Shown here in pieces: positions 1-10,538 of a stretch of 64,000 nt of DNA. Source of the DNA: Cercospora beticola (taxonomy: Eukaryota > Ascomycota > Dothideomycetes > Mycosphaerellales > Mycosphaerellaceae); NCBI RefSeq assembly GCF_033473495.1, contig NC_088939.1:2728001-2792000 (forward strand), in the 5' to 3' direction. The notes under the pieces were generated by a model. The model did not search any database. It was not told the origin of the DNA and worked only from the letters and a program-made list of their open reading frames with translations. Every line of letters starts with the position of its first letter. Within the stretch, counting starts at the first letter, position 1. The translations under genes and the position numbers were made by a program.

Positions 1-1168
1 ACCACGAAGAGGCGAGTCTTTTGACGAATACGGAGGATATTCCCCATACCAAAGCAGTCATCATTCGACACCAAATTTGTCGTCACCCGTCGGTCAGCAG
101 AGTCCCTCACCCTACGCTAGAACATCTCCGTACGGCAGACAAGTACCCGGGCGCAACAGCATCGCGGAACCTTATGGAACTCCCTCCCGACAGCCTCATC
201 CTTTGTCTCAAGAGGTGTCGAGAGCACGAAGTCCCAATCCATATGGAACGCCTGAGCACCAAATCTCGTACAACCACTACGACCAGGGTCAAGATGGCTC
301 AGTTCCGATGATCAAGCCTCGAGCGATATCTCCCGCGCCTCCGCCTTCGAAGCCAGCTTCGTCATCACGAAGTCCGTATAGCTTACAGTTCCCTGTGCGG
401 GCGTTTGAGTCGTCAGATGCAAGCCCACTGTCAACCTCTGCTGCGAAGGTCAAGGCTGCGACGTTGCCACGAAAGTCGGTCTCACCTCGGCCATCGATAT
501 CAGGCGGTGCCTCCTCACCAGCGCCTTTCTCACCGGATGACTTTGGGGCACACAATCCCGCTGCTCCGGCAAATGATCCGGCATCACGTAACGGACCTAT
601 CGTGGGTTGGCATGGTCAGGAGATTGATCCCTCCGATCATCTTCCTGTCGATTCTTGGGCACCTGAGCCTGTCAAGAAAACACCCACGAAGACTTACGGG
701 CTCGGCCGAGAGAAAGAATTTGGACCTCGCAGTCTCTCCAAGGATACTGTCATCAATGTCCGCATGAAGCCTGGGACCAATATTCCAGAGCAACAAGCAA
801 GACCAGCCACATCGAGCAACAAGATCCGCGGTGTACTGAAGAAGGCTCAGCCACAGGCTCCACGATATGCTTCTGAGCCGCCAATGGACCTGCCGAGACA
901 TCACGACAATTACTCTTCTGTTCCTGATCCTTATGAGCAACAGCAACAGCAATTCTCTCGATCATACCGTGAGGGTAGTCCTGCAGCGTATGGCCCTCCT
1001 TCCATTCCTCCCAAAGTTCCGCTGTCACACTCCCCTGGGGGAGTATATACCGAAGATGCGCTTTCAAGAGAAATCTCTAGCATCGATATTGGGGGGAGTC
1101 GGACGAGGACTTCGGGGACGGCGTTTGTGCCTGTGAGAAGTCATCGGGATCGCAACAGTTATTATTGA
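1..1168 (+). CDS. C-terminal part of a Pro/Ser-rich protein, probably Fic1/Inn1-like C2-domain ingression protein (5' partial)
   Basis: The reading frame is open from the left edge (frame starting at base 2) to a TGA at 1166-1168, so the real start and any N-terminal domain lie outside the window. The visible part (about 388 residues) is low-complexity: many SP, PYG and PP motifs, a short poly-Q run near 940, and several PxxP SH3-type ligands. Two blocks look conserved: one around IVGWHGQEIDPSDHLP with WAPEP (about 597-675), and the very C-terminus, where SREISSIDIGG precedes a basic tail. I associate these blocks with the tails of fungal C2-domain cytokinesis proteins (Fic1/Inn1 family), which act at the septum, but the C2 domain itself is not in view. 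The family call is therefore tentative, while coding status is firm. Confidence 0.6.
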   Translation, partial: PRRGESFDEYGGYSPYQSSHHSTPNLSSPVGQQSPSPYARTSPYGRQVPGRNSIAEPYGTPSRQPHPLSQEVSRARSPNPYGTPEHQISYNHYDQGQDGSVPMIKPRAISPAPPPSKPASSSRSPYSLQFPVRAFESSDASPLSTSAAKVKAATLPRKSVSPRPSISGGASSPAPFSPDDFGAHNPAAPANDPASRNGPIVGWHGQEIDPSDHLPVDSWAPEPVKKTPTKTYGLGREKEFGPRSLSKDTVINVRMKPGTNIPEQQARPATSSNKIRGVLKKAQPQAPRYASEPPMDLPRHHDNYSSVPDPYEQQQQQFSRSYREGSPAAYGPPSIPPKVPLSHSPGGVYTEDALSREISSIDIGGSRTRTSGTAFVPVRSHRDRNSYY

Positions 1169-1625
1169 TTGATGCATGATGGGATGAACGAATCTTGAAT
1201 TGTTTTGTATAACATGGGTAGAGCACTTGGCAATTGGTTTGCATGTGACGCTGGCGTTGGGTTGGGTATGGCATGGAAAGATGGCTTTTTGTATGTGCAT
1301 TTGCATTGCGATACGAAAGGTTGATGCATTATGGCATTGAGAAGGAACGTAGATGGGATGAGTGTTGTATCACCAATCAATCATGATTAGAGCAACTGCC
1401 GTCAAAATGTCTCCGCTGCCTCATGTGAACAGAAGACATTCATCATTCTTCGCAAGACTGAACAAGATTGGTGATGTGTGTGTCATGTGTGCCATTTTTC
1501 ATTCGAATTTCTTATTCAAGCCATGATCACGTTGAGACATAAGTCTCTCACAAGAGAGTCGTTCCTCATCTCGATGTATCCCAATGCCATCTCTTTCTTT
1601 TTTCTTCTTGAGATCACAGATCCCC
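1169..1625. other. Intergenic, convergent 3' regions
   Basis: This lies between the stop of the plus-strand partial gene and the stop of the minus-strand small gene. Short open frames are present on both strands, but none has a recognisable domain. It most likely holds two 3' UTRs and terminators. I see nothing else. Confidence 0.6.
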
Positions 1626-2167
1626 TCAAGGCCTCTTCGTCTCCCCACCCTGCCTCACATTCTCCCGAATATCATTATCTCCGCCTCGGTTCGCTGCGTC
1701 AATTGCCGCTTTATCTTCCGGTCCGCCGGGGCCTTCGAAGTCTTTGGCTTTGGTTGGTCTGTGAGATTACACATTTATGTTAGCACAGCGGGAAACCTAA
1801 CCCTCTTCTCTATGACAAGATAGGGTTGATGGAAGGGAAGGAGGGCAAGCTAGTTTTGACTCACTGGCCGGTCTCCTTATTAATACTTCCGCCCTCATCA
1901 AGAGGAATCTCGCGGTTGTCTCCTGCACCTTGACCACCGATTTTGACGGTTGCGCCGGGGAATTTGGTTTCTACGTTTTCGTTTACGCCGGAGTCGTTGA
2001 CTGTCATTCCTCACTGCATTAGAATGGTCTGGAAAGCGTAACGGGCAGTGGGACTTTGGTGCGTGAAGCATACCTGAATCACTAGCATTCTTCGTGTTAC
2101 CCTTCGCCTCCTGCGAGTTGAGATCACGCTCAGCTTGCTTTGCGATTTCCAATGGGTCTTGAGACAT
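1626..2167 (-). CDS. Small conserved fungal hydrophilic protein, three exons
   Basis: Exons on the minus strand are 2167-2074, 2000-1865 and 1758-1626 (introns of 73 and 106 nt with GTATGC and GTGAGT donors). They join to 363 nt, giving 120 residues, with phases matching exactly. The protein starts MSQDPLEIAKQAERDLNS and is strongly polar, Gly/Asp/Asn-rich and without membrane segment or cysteine motif. It holds a central FPGATVKIGGQGAGDN stretch and a later KAKDFEGPGGPED stretch. I recognise this as a type of small uncharacterised protein common in ascomycetes, possibly intrinsically disordered. No function can be assigned. Consistency of three exons across two introns is the main evidence that it is real. 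Confidence 0.8.
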
Positions 2168-2732
2168 TGTGGTAGTATTGGTAGTCTCGGGGGATTGATG
2201 GACCGGATTGGAAGTACGGCTGAGTTTTCTGGTATGCGAGCCGAAGAACGGAGCTATTTTGGCGGTTGGTGATGTGAAAGTTTGGGAAGAGTGTAGATAG
2301 GCCGAGGATGGTCAAGAGAGTATATATTGCTTTGCAATGGCTGTTGAAGAAAAGTGGTGCTTGAAGGTCTCTGTGGTGGGTTAATGATGAAGCTCATTGA
2401 TACATGATGTCATGGTGATGGTCTTCGTGAGGGCGATGGTCGATGAATCGTCATGCAGGTACCGAAAGTCATTGCTCACCATTTGTCGCGTGCTTCTGCT
2501 GTCATCGTTTCCACTGATCTGTCGTGTAGTCTTGCTTACCCGAAAGCGCAAGTAGATGTTGGACTGACGTGCTGGAAATTCTGTTCTGTATACACTGTCG
2601 TTGACATTGCTTGGCGTTGTTGCTCAAGCTTATAAACTTTGTAGCGTTATGTACTGTTTGCCCATGGTATCTCGTGTAACTCCGGGCGCCTTGCTATGTC
2701 ATTATCAAAAAGTCAAGCAGTTGTTGTTCATA
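2168..2732. other. Intergenic
   Basis: This is the upstream region of the small minus-strand gene and the 3' region of the aspartic-protease-like gene, also on the minus strand. No credible coding frame or RNA gene was seen. Confidence 0.6.
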
Positions 2733-4784
2733 TTAGTCGTAGAGTTCTCGTTCGCTTGTGACACCTTCGAAGGAGAAGCGTTTGTGTTTGGTCTCGTCAC
2801 GGGCTTCAGCACTTTCTCCTGTTTTTACTACGTCCTCCGGGTTGATTCGTCGTGGCTCCCGTTGCCCTTCTCGAGGGCCCTCTGGCGTTGTGGGTGTGGT
2901 CGATACAATGCCATTGTAGACCTGCTCACGATACTGCAGAGCCTCCTTCTCGCTTAAGGCTTTCCCGTCCTTCTCTCGTATCGCGGGCATATCGCCGGGC
3001 ATTTCGTAGACATGGCGCTCTCGGCTGTCTGCTTCGCTGACCGTCTCTGATATTGGCGAGAAGAGAGCGCCACTCTGTGAACTTGAGTAAGTGCCATACC
3101 CAAAACCAGGAGTGGTGGGAGTAGAGAGTCCCGCAACGCTCATCACGTATCCAGGACTGGATGGATGCACAGACGTTGGTGTCCGAGGCGCTGCACCTTG
3201 TGAGGATAGCAAGCGCTTGTTGTCGCTGTAAGCTGACGCGGACGTTCCGTCTAGCTCTGCCTTCCGATATTCACTCCCGCTCCTCGTAACCTCAACTTGA
3301 GTACCACTGTTGGAATCGGAATCGAGTTTCTCATTTGCCGCCTCTCTGGCTGCCGCCGTGCGTCTCCTTCGCCGGACCCAGAACAGCAACAGGACTCCGA
3401 CCAAGGCAACTGCTGCCACGGCGCCTACAGAAACGCCAGCAATAGCGCCAGTGGACAAGCTGGATGACGCCCCATCATCACCGCCCGATGGGAGTCTATC
3501 CGACTTGATACTTGGAATGATCGGCACCAGGTGCTGCTGTGGAGACTGACTCCACAGCACTTGCGAGACATTGAACGTCGCCGACTCCCAGTCTACAGCA
3601 AGATAGGCCTCCTGCAGGAAGGCGCGGCCCAGAGTGTATTGGGTGTCATTCTGAGCGCGCTGCAGTGGGAAGTAGCGCGTGTTGTTGACCAGGCCCTTGT
3701 AAGGTGGCTTCGCAGTGAGGTCGAAAGATGCATATGGAAGGGTGATCTTGACGGTGGGTTCGGTGAAAGGATTTTGTGCCAGTGTAAAGGTCACAGTCGC
3801 GTTCCGCTCCAGCAAGGCATCGTGAAGCGTCTCATTCACCAGGTAGAGGTTGGTAGTGTTGTCGTAGACGATGCCGAACTCGAGCTCAAAGGCCTGGCAC
3901 GCTTCGACGGGCAGCCATATCTCGGGCACGGTGCTGTCAATGTACGCATACACCGGACTGGGGAGAAGCTCCGTCGCGATGGGTGAGGATTCCGTATCTG
4001 AGGGGGTCGCGATCGAAGTGATGGCCACCAGAAGGTCGCGTTCGTTGTCGGCAGCGAAGGTGAAGACGAGATCGTTCTCCACGAACCGGGATGTGTCGTA
4101 GCCGCCAAGGGTGAGCGAGGCCAGAACACCAGTGAAGCGGTATCTCGCCCCGGCGGTGTAGCCAAACGACAGGCTGGGAATGTGCTTCTGCTCCTTCAGC
4201 AGGGTCATGTAGCTGGGCGAGCCATTGTCGAAGGAGGTGAAGTTGGTGGGCTTGGGATTCACGCCAAACACGCCGAGATAGAAGTCCTCGACCGCAAAGC
4301 CTCCCACTGTCGTGTTGAGCAGCGTCGGCCCGCCCTCGCCCTGTCCTCCCAGACCGACGGTGTCGTAGCCGTAGATGGCGTTGCCGCCATAGCCCAGGTT
4401 CTTCTGGATCCACAGGTCGTAGATGCCCTTCTCCTCCCACGTCGACGACTCGTTGCTCTGGAAGATCCAGCCTCGCGACTCGGCGCACGCTTCGTAGTCT
4501 GCGGCCGCCTCGCAGCCCTGCGGCAGCACTACCCACGTCTGGTACGAGGCCGTCGACACCAGCGTGCGCACAAACTGCTGCGGCGTGCCGACGCGGAGGG
4601 TGAAGGACGACCACTCGCCGTCGATGCCATCCCAGTTCTGGTCGGGCGTGAAGGCGATGGGCGCCGGCGTCGATGCGACTTCCTCGTCGGCGCGTTCGTG
4701 GAGGTGCGCGGCAGTCGCGCGTGCAAAGGCAATGGCCCGGAGCGCGTGAGGCAGGAGCAGCAGGTTCCTGAGGAAGCAGCCCAT
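2733..4784 (-). CDS. Membrane-anchored aspartic-protease-like protein (A1 fold) lacking a catalytic Asp
   Basis: A single exon encodes 683 residues. There is a signal peptide (about residues 1-24), an extracellular pepsin-like domain (about 45-410), a Ser/Gly spacer, one transmembrane helix (about 445-470) followed by RRRRR, and a cytoplasmic tail of about 210 residues rich in Ser/Thr/Pro. Pepsin-family landmarks are visible: the N-lobe entry TLRVGTPQQ, LGGYDTSRF near 227, and the C-lobe LGRAFLQEAYLAVD motif near 385. However, the first catalytic triad (normally D-T/S-G) reads V-S-T-A-S at 76-80, and the second reads I-D-S-T at 282-285. With one Asp gone the protein should not be a working protease. 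There are many N-glycosylation sequons. I infer a cell-surface receptor or scaffold; the type I topology with a basic stop-transfer fits this. Confidence 0.85.
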   Translation of the reverse strand: MGCFLRNLLLLPHALRAIAFARATAAHLHERADEEVASTPAPIAFTPDQNWDGIDGEWSSFTLRVGTPQQFVRTLVSTASYQTWVVLPQGCEAAADYEACAESRGWIFQSNESSTWEEKGIYDLWIQKNLGYGGNAIYGYDTVGLGGQGEGGPTLLNTTVGGFAVEDFYLGVFGVNPKPTNFTSFDNGSPSYMTLLKEQKHIPSLSFGYTAGARYRFTGVLASLTLGGYDTSRFVENDLVFTFAADNERDLLVAITSIATPSDTESSPIATELLPSPVYAYIDSTVPEIWLPVEACQAFELEFGIVYDNTTNLYLVNETLHDALLERNATVTFTLAQNPFTEPTVKITLPYASFDLTAKPPYKGLVNNTRYFPLQRAQNDTQYTLGRAFLQEAYLAVDWESATFNVSQVLWSQSPQQHLVPIIPSIKSDRLPSGGDDGASSSLSTGAIAGVSVGAVAAVALVGVLLLFWVRRRRRTAAAREAANEKLDSDSNSGTQVEVTRSGSEYRKAELDGTSASAYSDNKRLLSSQGAAPRTPTSVHPSSPGYVMSVAGLSTPTTPGFGYGTYSSSQSGALFSPISETVSEADSRERHVYEMPGDMPAIREKDGKALSEKEALQYREQVYNGIVSTTPTTPEGPREGQREPRRINPEDVVKTGESAEARDETKHKRFSFEGVTSERELYD

Positions 4785-6213
4785 GGCCGCAGCGGCATCG
4801 GAAGTCAGTCGGCAGGTCGTCTTCTCTCACTCTGACTCCAGGCATCCGTCAAGCGCTTCCAAGTTGCTCATCCACGCTGCGTGTGCGTCTGCTGCGTCTG
4901 CATACCAACGACGGATGACAACAACGACAGCAGCAGCATCGCCCAAGGGACGGCCGTCGAATACGGATGGCTCAGCCCTCGCCGCAACCCGATCGTCTCG
5001 CGGCAGTCCCAAGGTGCCGCCCAACGACTTTGCTTGGCCCAGCGGGACGCCAAGGGCGATCCTCCGACGCGAGCAACAGCTGCAGCGCGCACTCTCGGTG
5101 CACTCTACGATGATATGCGGCGCGCGTAGCGATAGGCGGACGGACACGTCTCGCGGCGTGGCAAGAGAGCGATCGTGAAGGCTACGCGTGGCTTCCACTG
5201 AGCTGTCCATGGTAGACGAACGCTACGCTGCTATGCAATGCATCGTGCTGCCGTAACATCCACTACGCGAAACGCGAGGGATTCCTTCGAGCACTGAAGC
5301 GACGCGAGAACCTTGCGTGCTGACATCGTTCGGCACCGCGACACACGTTTCTGGCATGCGTTCGCGGCGACATCGACTTCCTCGCCAGACGAACCAGCCA
5401 CGCCGGCTTGCGGGCAACCGAAGGATGTCTTCTCGCCAACGCCGCCCAGCCCAGCTCCAGCGCCAGGACTCCCGCCAGCACACACTCCTTCGCCGGCCCT
5501 GCCTGCCGACGACGCACCTGTCGCCTACATCCTCGATTCTCCTTCCACGATTTGACTGAAGAGCTGCAGGTGCTTACAGAGCCCGAGGATTTCCTGACCA
5601 CAAACTTCGCTACCGTCGCTTTGGCAGACCCTTGCTGTGCAAGACTCGTGAGCATGTGTGCAGAATCAAGAAAGAGAGCGCTAATGCAGTACGACCGGCC
5701 CGCGTTTCCAATTGTAGACCTTTTCAATTGCCTTTCTCGACCTGCGAGGGAGTACAAAGCACTCACACCTTCATGCAGCACGCGCAAAAAATCCCAATGA
5801 AGCCGTGTCTACGCAAGGGCAGCACGAACAGAGAGGTAACGGTCTTATCAGAACATCGGCTTCTCCGCTCGGAATAATCTGCGCCAACAGCCACATTGTA
5901 GCAACAACCAAGCGGTGCTTAGCAGACGCGAGAATGCTGCACAATGCCTGCTAGTCATCATGGATCTGGAACGATGGCGTAGATCAAGCAGCGCGCCGCA
6001 ACCTTCAGCTCTTCCTTTGCGTTCGACAAGACGACAACTGACTAGCAACTATCCTATCTTCGCGCTCTCGCTTCATTCTGTCCTAACGCAGCTGTGGATT
6101 CAGTAACCTAGCCGCAGTTGCTGTCGATCGCTGCGTCGCTAGCTTTTGAACCATGCCGCGAAGCATCAATACATGATACAGCAATAGTCCACTCCTGTAT
6201 ACGGAACTCTACA
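4785..6213. other. Long divergent intergenic region
   Basis: About 1.4 kb separates two genes transcribed away from each other (pseudoprotease on minus, surface protein on plus), so it should hold both promoters. Several overlapping frames exist. The longest plus frame in the middle (5408-5800, 130 codons) ends in a helical-looking stretch but has no recognised domain and no supporting splice pattern. I do not call a gene here. Confidence 0.55.
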
Positions 6214-9200
6214 ATGGTGCCGCGCGCGGCAACCTTACTGTTCGCTTTGGTAGGGACGAGCGCCGCAGTAGGCGATCCTAGACCATTCCATGGGCCATAC
6301 CGAGTTCCCAAAGCATACGAACGTCGAGCCGACATCAACAAGCCTCCATTCCCTCTTGGCACAGGAACTACCGCTCTCACATCCAGCAAGGCCGAGACGC
6401 TACAGGAGACGTCGACCGCTGTAGCTGGTGCACTAGAAAGCAGCCATGCAGCGACATCGACGGCATCTGATGCCACTCCGCAAACGCAGTCGAGCACCGC
6501 AGCCCAGAGTGAACTTGTGCCAACATATTCGGACACAGGAACACAGGCTCGCAATAGCAGCAGCCCATCCACACAACAATCAGTTCTGTCCCCGGCATCC
6601 AGTACCGCACAAGTGCCTACGACAAGCCTGCTCCACGAGACCGAGGCGCGCCAGACCGGTAGCAATGGCACTGGTCGAATACCAGGCTCACCAAATATCA
6701 CAACCGTTGCACCGACAGACGCAATCGTATCCAGCTCAAGAGCTGCAGAAAACAGTGGCTGGATTCTGACAGGCAACACGACAACATCGCGCTCACTGCC
6801 ACGGATTGCAAACAGCAGCAGTAGCAGCAGACTTTCTCTTTCGAACATTAGTTCGAGGCTGTTTCCTTCGTCCCTGGCAATAGTACCTTCTGGACACGGG
6901 CCGTTCACTGGAAACCTCACTGCAGTGCACACCTTCAACCCGCCGCGGCCGACCATCTGTTCCGGCGCAACGCTCAACATCAAAAACGCATCACTAGACT
7001 ATTGGTACGCACAGACTTACACGCAAGTCGACTCCACGTTTTTGATCGAGTTCAACGAGAACGATACATCGACTGGCTGGACTCTGTTACCTGCGACAGG
7101 CACGCTGGACATCACTTCGGCCATCGCCAATCCAGAATGCTCATCCACCACATCTTTCGCTGCAGATATTAGCCAATCCGGAGTGGAGTACTACTGCTCA
7201 GAAACACCAACGCCGGCAGCAAAGTCCACGAGTGTTGTTGAGCAGACTGCTTACATACAGCCAAATGCGACTACCTCGAATGGCGAAATACCGGATGTGG
7301 TCATCGCACCAACACCAGCCGCGATCACGGTGGCGAATGCTGCTGGGACAAGTACGTATCATGCTGGGACTTCGGTCGTGCATTTCTCCCAATATGAAAT
7401 TGTGAGCAAGCAGCCATATCGACATTGGAATGGCAGCCAGGGTTGCTTGGAATCTGCACAAGTATACGACCTGCCCGAACCCGCAAGTTTCGAGTACCAA
7501 GAAGAAACAACCGTGAACGAATCACTTGCAGTCGGGAAACTGGGCCGATTCAATGCCGCTCTGCTTCGAGTTCTTAGCAGTGCGGACGTGGAGCTTCCCA
7601 GGAATGTGGCATTGGGAGATCTCGAGGCTGAACCAACGGTCGTTGTTGTGGTTGAAAAGGTCGTCGCTGCTGCTGCCGCCATTCCTCTGGGCTTTGTATC
7701 ACCATCGCCAAAGCTGGAAACACCCACGGCTACTTTACCACCTGGTCTTTCTTTCGAAGCCACGACTCCCACAGAGCCAGGTTCGACATTCGTACCGATC
7801 ACAGCACACGTTGAGAGGTCAGCTGAGAGCCTCGACGTGCCCAGCAAGACAACTAAGAAAGCGACTACCCCTCAAAACACAGGTGGGGCGGGCGTCGACT
7901 CCAATATCGTCACCGAGGATGGCGAAGATACCGATGATGATAATGATAGCAGGCTCTTGATCTCGGTGCCTTTTGTTGCTCATCTTGAGAACAGTGCTGT
8001 TACGCTCGCAGTGCCACTCAATCCCACTAATACTCAAAACGTGGTCACGGCTCAATTTAGTGGGCGAGTGGTAACCGCGACCAGGCTACCAGGCGCAAGC
8101 CCAATTCAAGGTGGAGATGCCAATGTCGGCCGAATCGTATCCATCATACAAGGTGCTGCGCAGCCCACCAACGCACTCGAGGTGCTGAACCAAGCGCAGG
8201 CAACGTTCTCTGCGAATAGTCCGGCGAGCGCTATTGCTGCCGGTCTCGGCTTAACTCCACTTCCTGGCGACAGCGATGATTTACCTTTGGCTTTACCGCT
8301 GGATTTGGGCTCTCAAGGGTCTGGACTATCAAATAATGAGCTCGTCCGGCCATTGATCATCGGTACTTCTGTCTTCTCTGCTACAAGAGTAGGCGAAGGA
8401 CTTGTGATTGAGGATCAAACAGTGGTCGCGGGCGGCGCACCTATAACCGTAGCTGATCACGCGGTATCATTGAGTCCAGGTGCTACAGCCCTAGCTGTAG
8501 GAGGCAATGTGGTGAATGTTGGAGGTGTCTCCGGTCTGGACGGCGCTGCGAATGCTCCAATGCTGACCCTCGGCGATACAGTCCTTGGTGCCACAAGAGT
8601 GGCGGCTGGTTTTATTGTGGCTGGACAGACACTGTCAGCAGGAGGTGCGTCAGTCACTGTCGGCGGCTCTGCCATCTCCTTGAATGAGGACGCTACTGAG
8701 ATCACGATCGGTGGATCTACTGTCAACATGGCGCCTCAAGGCAATGTCGGCGCTGCCGCGAACATTCCTGTGATCCAGGTCGGCACCGATCGATTCACAG
8801 CCAATGCTGCTACCCAGTTCAATATCGATGGGACGATCCTCACCCCTGGAGGTCAAGTCGTTGCAGCCGGAACCACAATCAGTCTGGGAACAAGTGCGAC
8901 GGCACTCATAATCGACGGCACATCGCAGCAGCTTTCGCCACCGGTCATCACGCCTGCACCTCTCCTGACCATTGGAGGCATTGTATACAGACCAAATTTA
9001 GGTTCAACGTATGACATCGACTCCACCTTCCTGACTCCCGGAGGGGAGGTCGTGGTATCGGGTACGACGATATCACTTCCCACGACAGGCGCAAGTGTTA
9101 TCATAAACGGGATTGCGCGTCCCATTGCTACAGGCCAGCCGAGTGAAGCGGATTTTATCACCATAACAGCGCCGCCGGCGTTATTTCTCAATGGGAGGAT

Positions 9201-10056
9201 CGTCGCCCCGAATGCCGGAACATCGTATATCGTTTCTGGTCAGACGCTGTCGCCTGGTGGCTTCATCACACTCGAGAGACCATACGGAACAGAAGTGATA
9301 TCACTGAACTCCGCAGCCAATCAAATTGTGCGGACAGCTAATGGGCAGTCCTACACGTCGTATGTTGGTATGGTCGGAGCAGCACCTGGAGGAGCTCCAG
9401 TCTTGACCATCGACGATGAGACATACTCCGCAATCGAGTACAATGTCGGATCTGGCGCAACATATCTCATAGACGACCAGACACTGAAACCCGGAGGTGT
9501 GATCACAATAGAGCGCTCGAATGGCAAGGAAACAATCTCCTTACTTCCTGCTGGAACTGCCATTGTTCTCGGGTCCAATGGTGTCACGAGCACTTCAGTC
9601 ATTGACGATGCGTATGGCGTTCGTCCGACTCGAGCGCCAGTACTCACGATTGGAGGCGAGACTTTCACGGCTATCAACAATGGCGCAACGTACAACATCG
9701 ATGGCCGAACGCTGACTCAAGGAGAGGTAGAGACGGTGACAGTCAAAGGACAGACGTACATTGTCAGTCTGTCACCTTACGCCACAATATTGGAGGTTGT
9801 TGAGGTCGGAGCGAATGGAAGGGCTATCACAACCATTTTCGAGACTCTGTTTCCCGCTACAGCAGCTGCTGCCACCACGACGAGTACTGAGTCAAGCAAC
9901 GGTGCGTCCACGACAGCCAGGGCTTCTGGATCGAGCAGCTCACCCACAGAGGCTTCGAGCGCTGATGACCAGAGTGGAGCTTTACACTCAGCCTCTGCCA
10001 CACTCGCTGTTATTTTGCTGGTGATCAGCTCTTTGGCGATGGCTATCTGGCTATGA
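6214..10056 (+). CDS. Large secreted, Ser/Thr-rich, GPI-anchored surface protein with seven tandem repeats
   Basis: The start is the ATG at 6214, because it is directly followed by a signal peptide (MVPRAATLLFALVGTSAAVG). The in-frame extension upstream to 6118 lacks one. The protein is 1280 residues from a single exon. Residues 20-250 are Ser/Thr/Ala-rich and suited to O-glycosylation. A middle region follows with many N-glycosylation sequons. Seven tandem units of 64-80 residues (about 712-1212) share the pattern L-T-I-G-G...G-T-x-Y-x-I-D-x-x-T-L-T-P-G-G...I-S-L. A Ser/Thr-rich spacer and a hydrophobic C-terminal tail (VILLVISSLAMAIWL) match a GPI-attachment signal. It is likely a cell-wall or adhesin-like protein. 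The fold and ligand of the repeat are not known to me. Confidence 0.85.
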   Translation: MVPRAATLLFALVGTSAAVGDPRPFHGPYRVPKAYERRADINKPPFPLGTGTTALTSSKAETLQETSTAVAGALESSHAATSTASDATPQTQSSTAAQSELVPTYSDTGTQARNSSSPSTQQSVLSPASSTAQVPTTSLLHETEARQTGSNGTGRIPGSPNITTVAPTDAIVSSSRAAENSGWILTGNTTTSRSLPRIANSSSSSRLSLSNISSRLFPSSLAIVPSGHGPFTGNLTAVHTFNPPRPTICSGATLNIKNASLDYWYAQTYTQVDSTFLIEFNENDTSTGWTLLPATGTLDITSAIANPECSSTTSFAADISQSGVEYYCSETPTPAAKSTSVVEQTAYIQPNATTSNGEIPDVVIAPTPAAITVANAAGTSTYHAGTSVVHFSQYEIVSKQPYRHWNGSQGCLESAQVYDLPEPASFEYQEETTVNESLAVGKLGRFNAALLRVLSSADVELPRNVALGDLEAEPTVVVVVEKVVAAAAAIPLGFVSPSPKLETPTATLPPGLSFEATTPTEPGSTFVPITAHVERSAESLDVPSKTTKKATTPQNTGGAGVDSNIVTEDGEDTDDDNDSRLLISVPFVAHLENSAVTLAVPLNPTNTQNVVTAQFSGRVVTATRLPGASPIQGGDANVGRIVSIIQGAAQPTNALEVLNQAQATFSANSPASAIAAGLGLTPLPGDSDDLPLALPLDLGSQGSGLSNNELVRPLIIGTSVFSATRVGEGLVIEDQTVVAGGAPITVADHAVSLSPGATALAVGGNVVNVGGVSGLDGAANAPMLTLGDTVLGATRVAAGFIVAGQTLSAGGASVTVGGSAISLNEDATEITIGGSTVNMAPQGNVGAAANIPVIQVGTDRFTANAATQFNIDGTILTPGGQVVAAGTTISLGTSATALIIDGTSQQLSPPVITPAPLLTIGGIVYRPNLGSTYDIDSTFLTPGGEVVVSGTTISLPTTGASVIINGIARPIATGQPSEADFITITAPPALFLNGRIVAPNAGTSYIVSGQTLSPGGFITLERPYGTEVISLNSAANQIVRTANGQSYTSYVGMVGAAPGGAPVLTIDDETYSAIEYNVGSGATYLIDDQTLKPGGVITIERSNGKETISLLPAGTAIVLGSNGVTSTSVIDDAYGVRPTRAPVLTIGGETFTAINNGATYNIDGRTLTQGEVETVTVKGQTYIVSLSPYATILEVVEVGANGRAITTIFETLFPATAAAATTTSTESSNGASTTARASGSSSSPTEASSADDQSGALHSASATLAVILLVISSLAMAIWL
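8347..9850 (+). repeat. Seven tandem protein-coding repeats in the surface protein
   Basis: Repeat units begin near 8347, 8560, 8770, 8962, 9178, 9400 and 9640, with spacing of 192 to 240 bases, always a multiple of three. Each unit has an opening hydrophobic strand ending in I-G-G or a variant, a T-Y-x-I-D or F-I-V turn, a T-L-T/S-P-G-G core, and a closing I-S-L strand. Nucleotide identity between units looks low, so these are old duplications kept at the protein level rather than a recent satellite. Confidence 0.8.
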
Positions 10057-10538
10057 TCATGCAACTCCTTCGCAATTATTGTTTGAAAGCATTTACTTCT
10101 CACGAAGCATATGAATGGCGTTTACTTTGTCGGAGATATAATGTACTAGTGGGCCGTGACCCAATGCAGCGTTCTTCCACAGATTGGCAAAAAGCATCTT
10201 TAGCGGAAATCTTGGAATGCGGCATTCTGGATGGAGTTGTCGAATTGGCAGAGCTGGACAGGATTGAACCAGGACATTCCTTCATTGCAGGAGCTGGGCG
10301 CAATGATTTGCAGAAAGCTATACTTTAGTCGCTAAACAGTCGGAAATATAGGCATCTCAAATGCCCGAGGACGCGTAATCGCCCTGTAGACTTTCGGCCG
10401 GGGGACTCGTGCTCCTAGCGGTGACAGGGACCTTTATTCTACAACACGTGGCGCTGTCTTTCCCTTCTTGAAAATGTCAATAATGGATGCTGAGGTATAC
10501 AGACAGCGCCGTGGCGGTTGTCCTTACCTCCACACAAC
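10057..10538. other. Intergenic, promoter side of the copper ATPase
   Basis: This is the 3' region of the surface-protein gene and the 5' region of the copper ATPase gene. A short plus frame (10053-10328) overlaps the upstream stop and has no domain. Nothing else is visible. Confidence 0.6.

Noticed and set aside
5408..5800. 130-codon plus-strand frame between the pseudoprotease and surface-protein genes
   Set aside because: No domain, no signal, no splice pattern, and overlapping frames of similar length on both strands.
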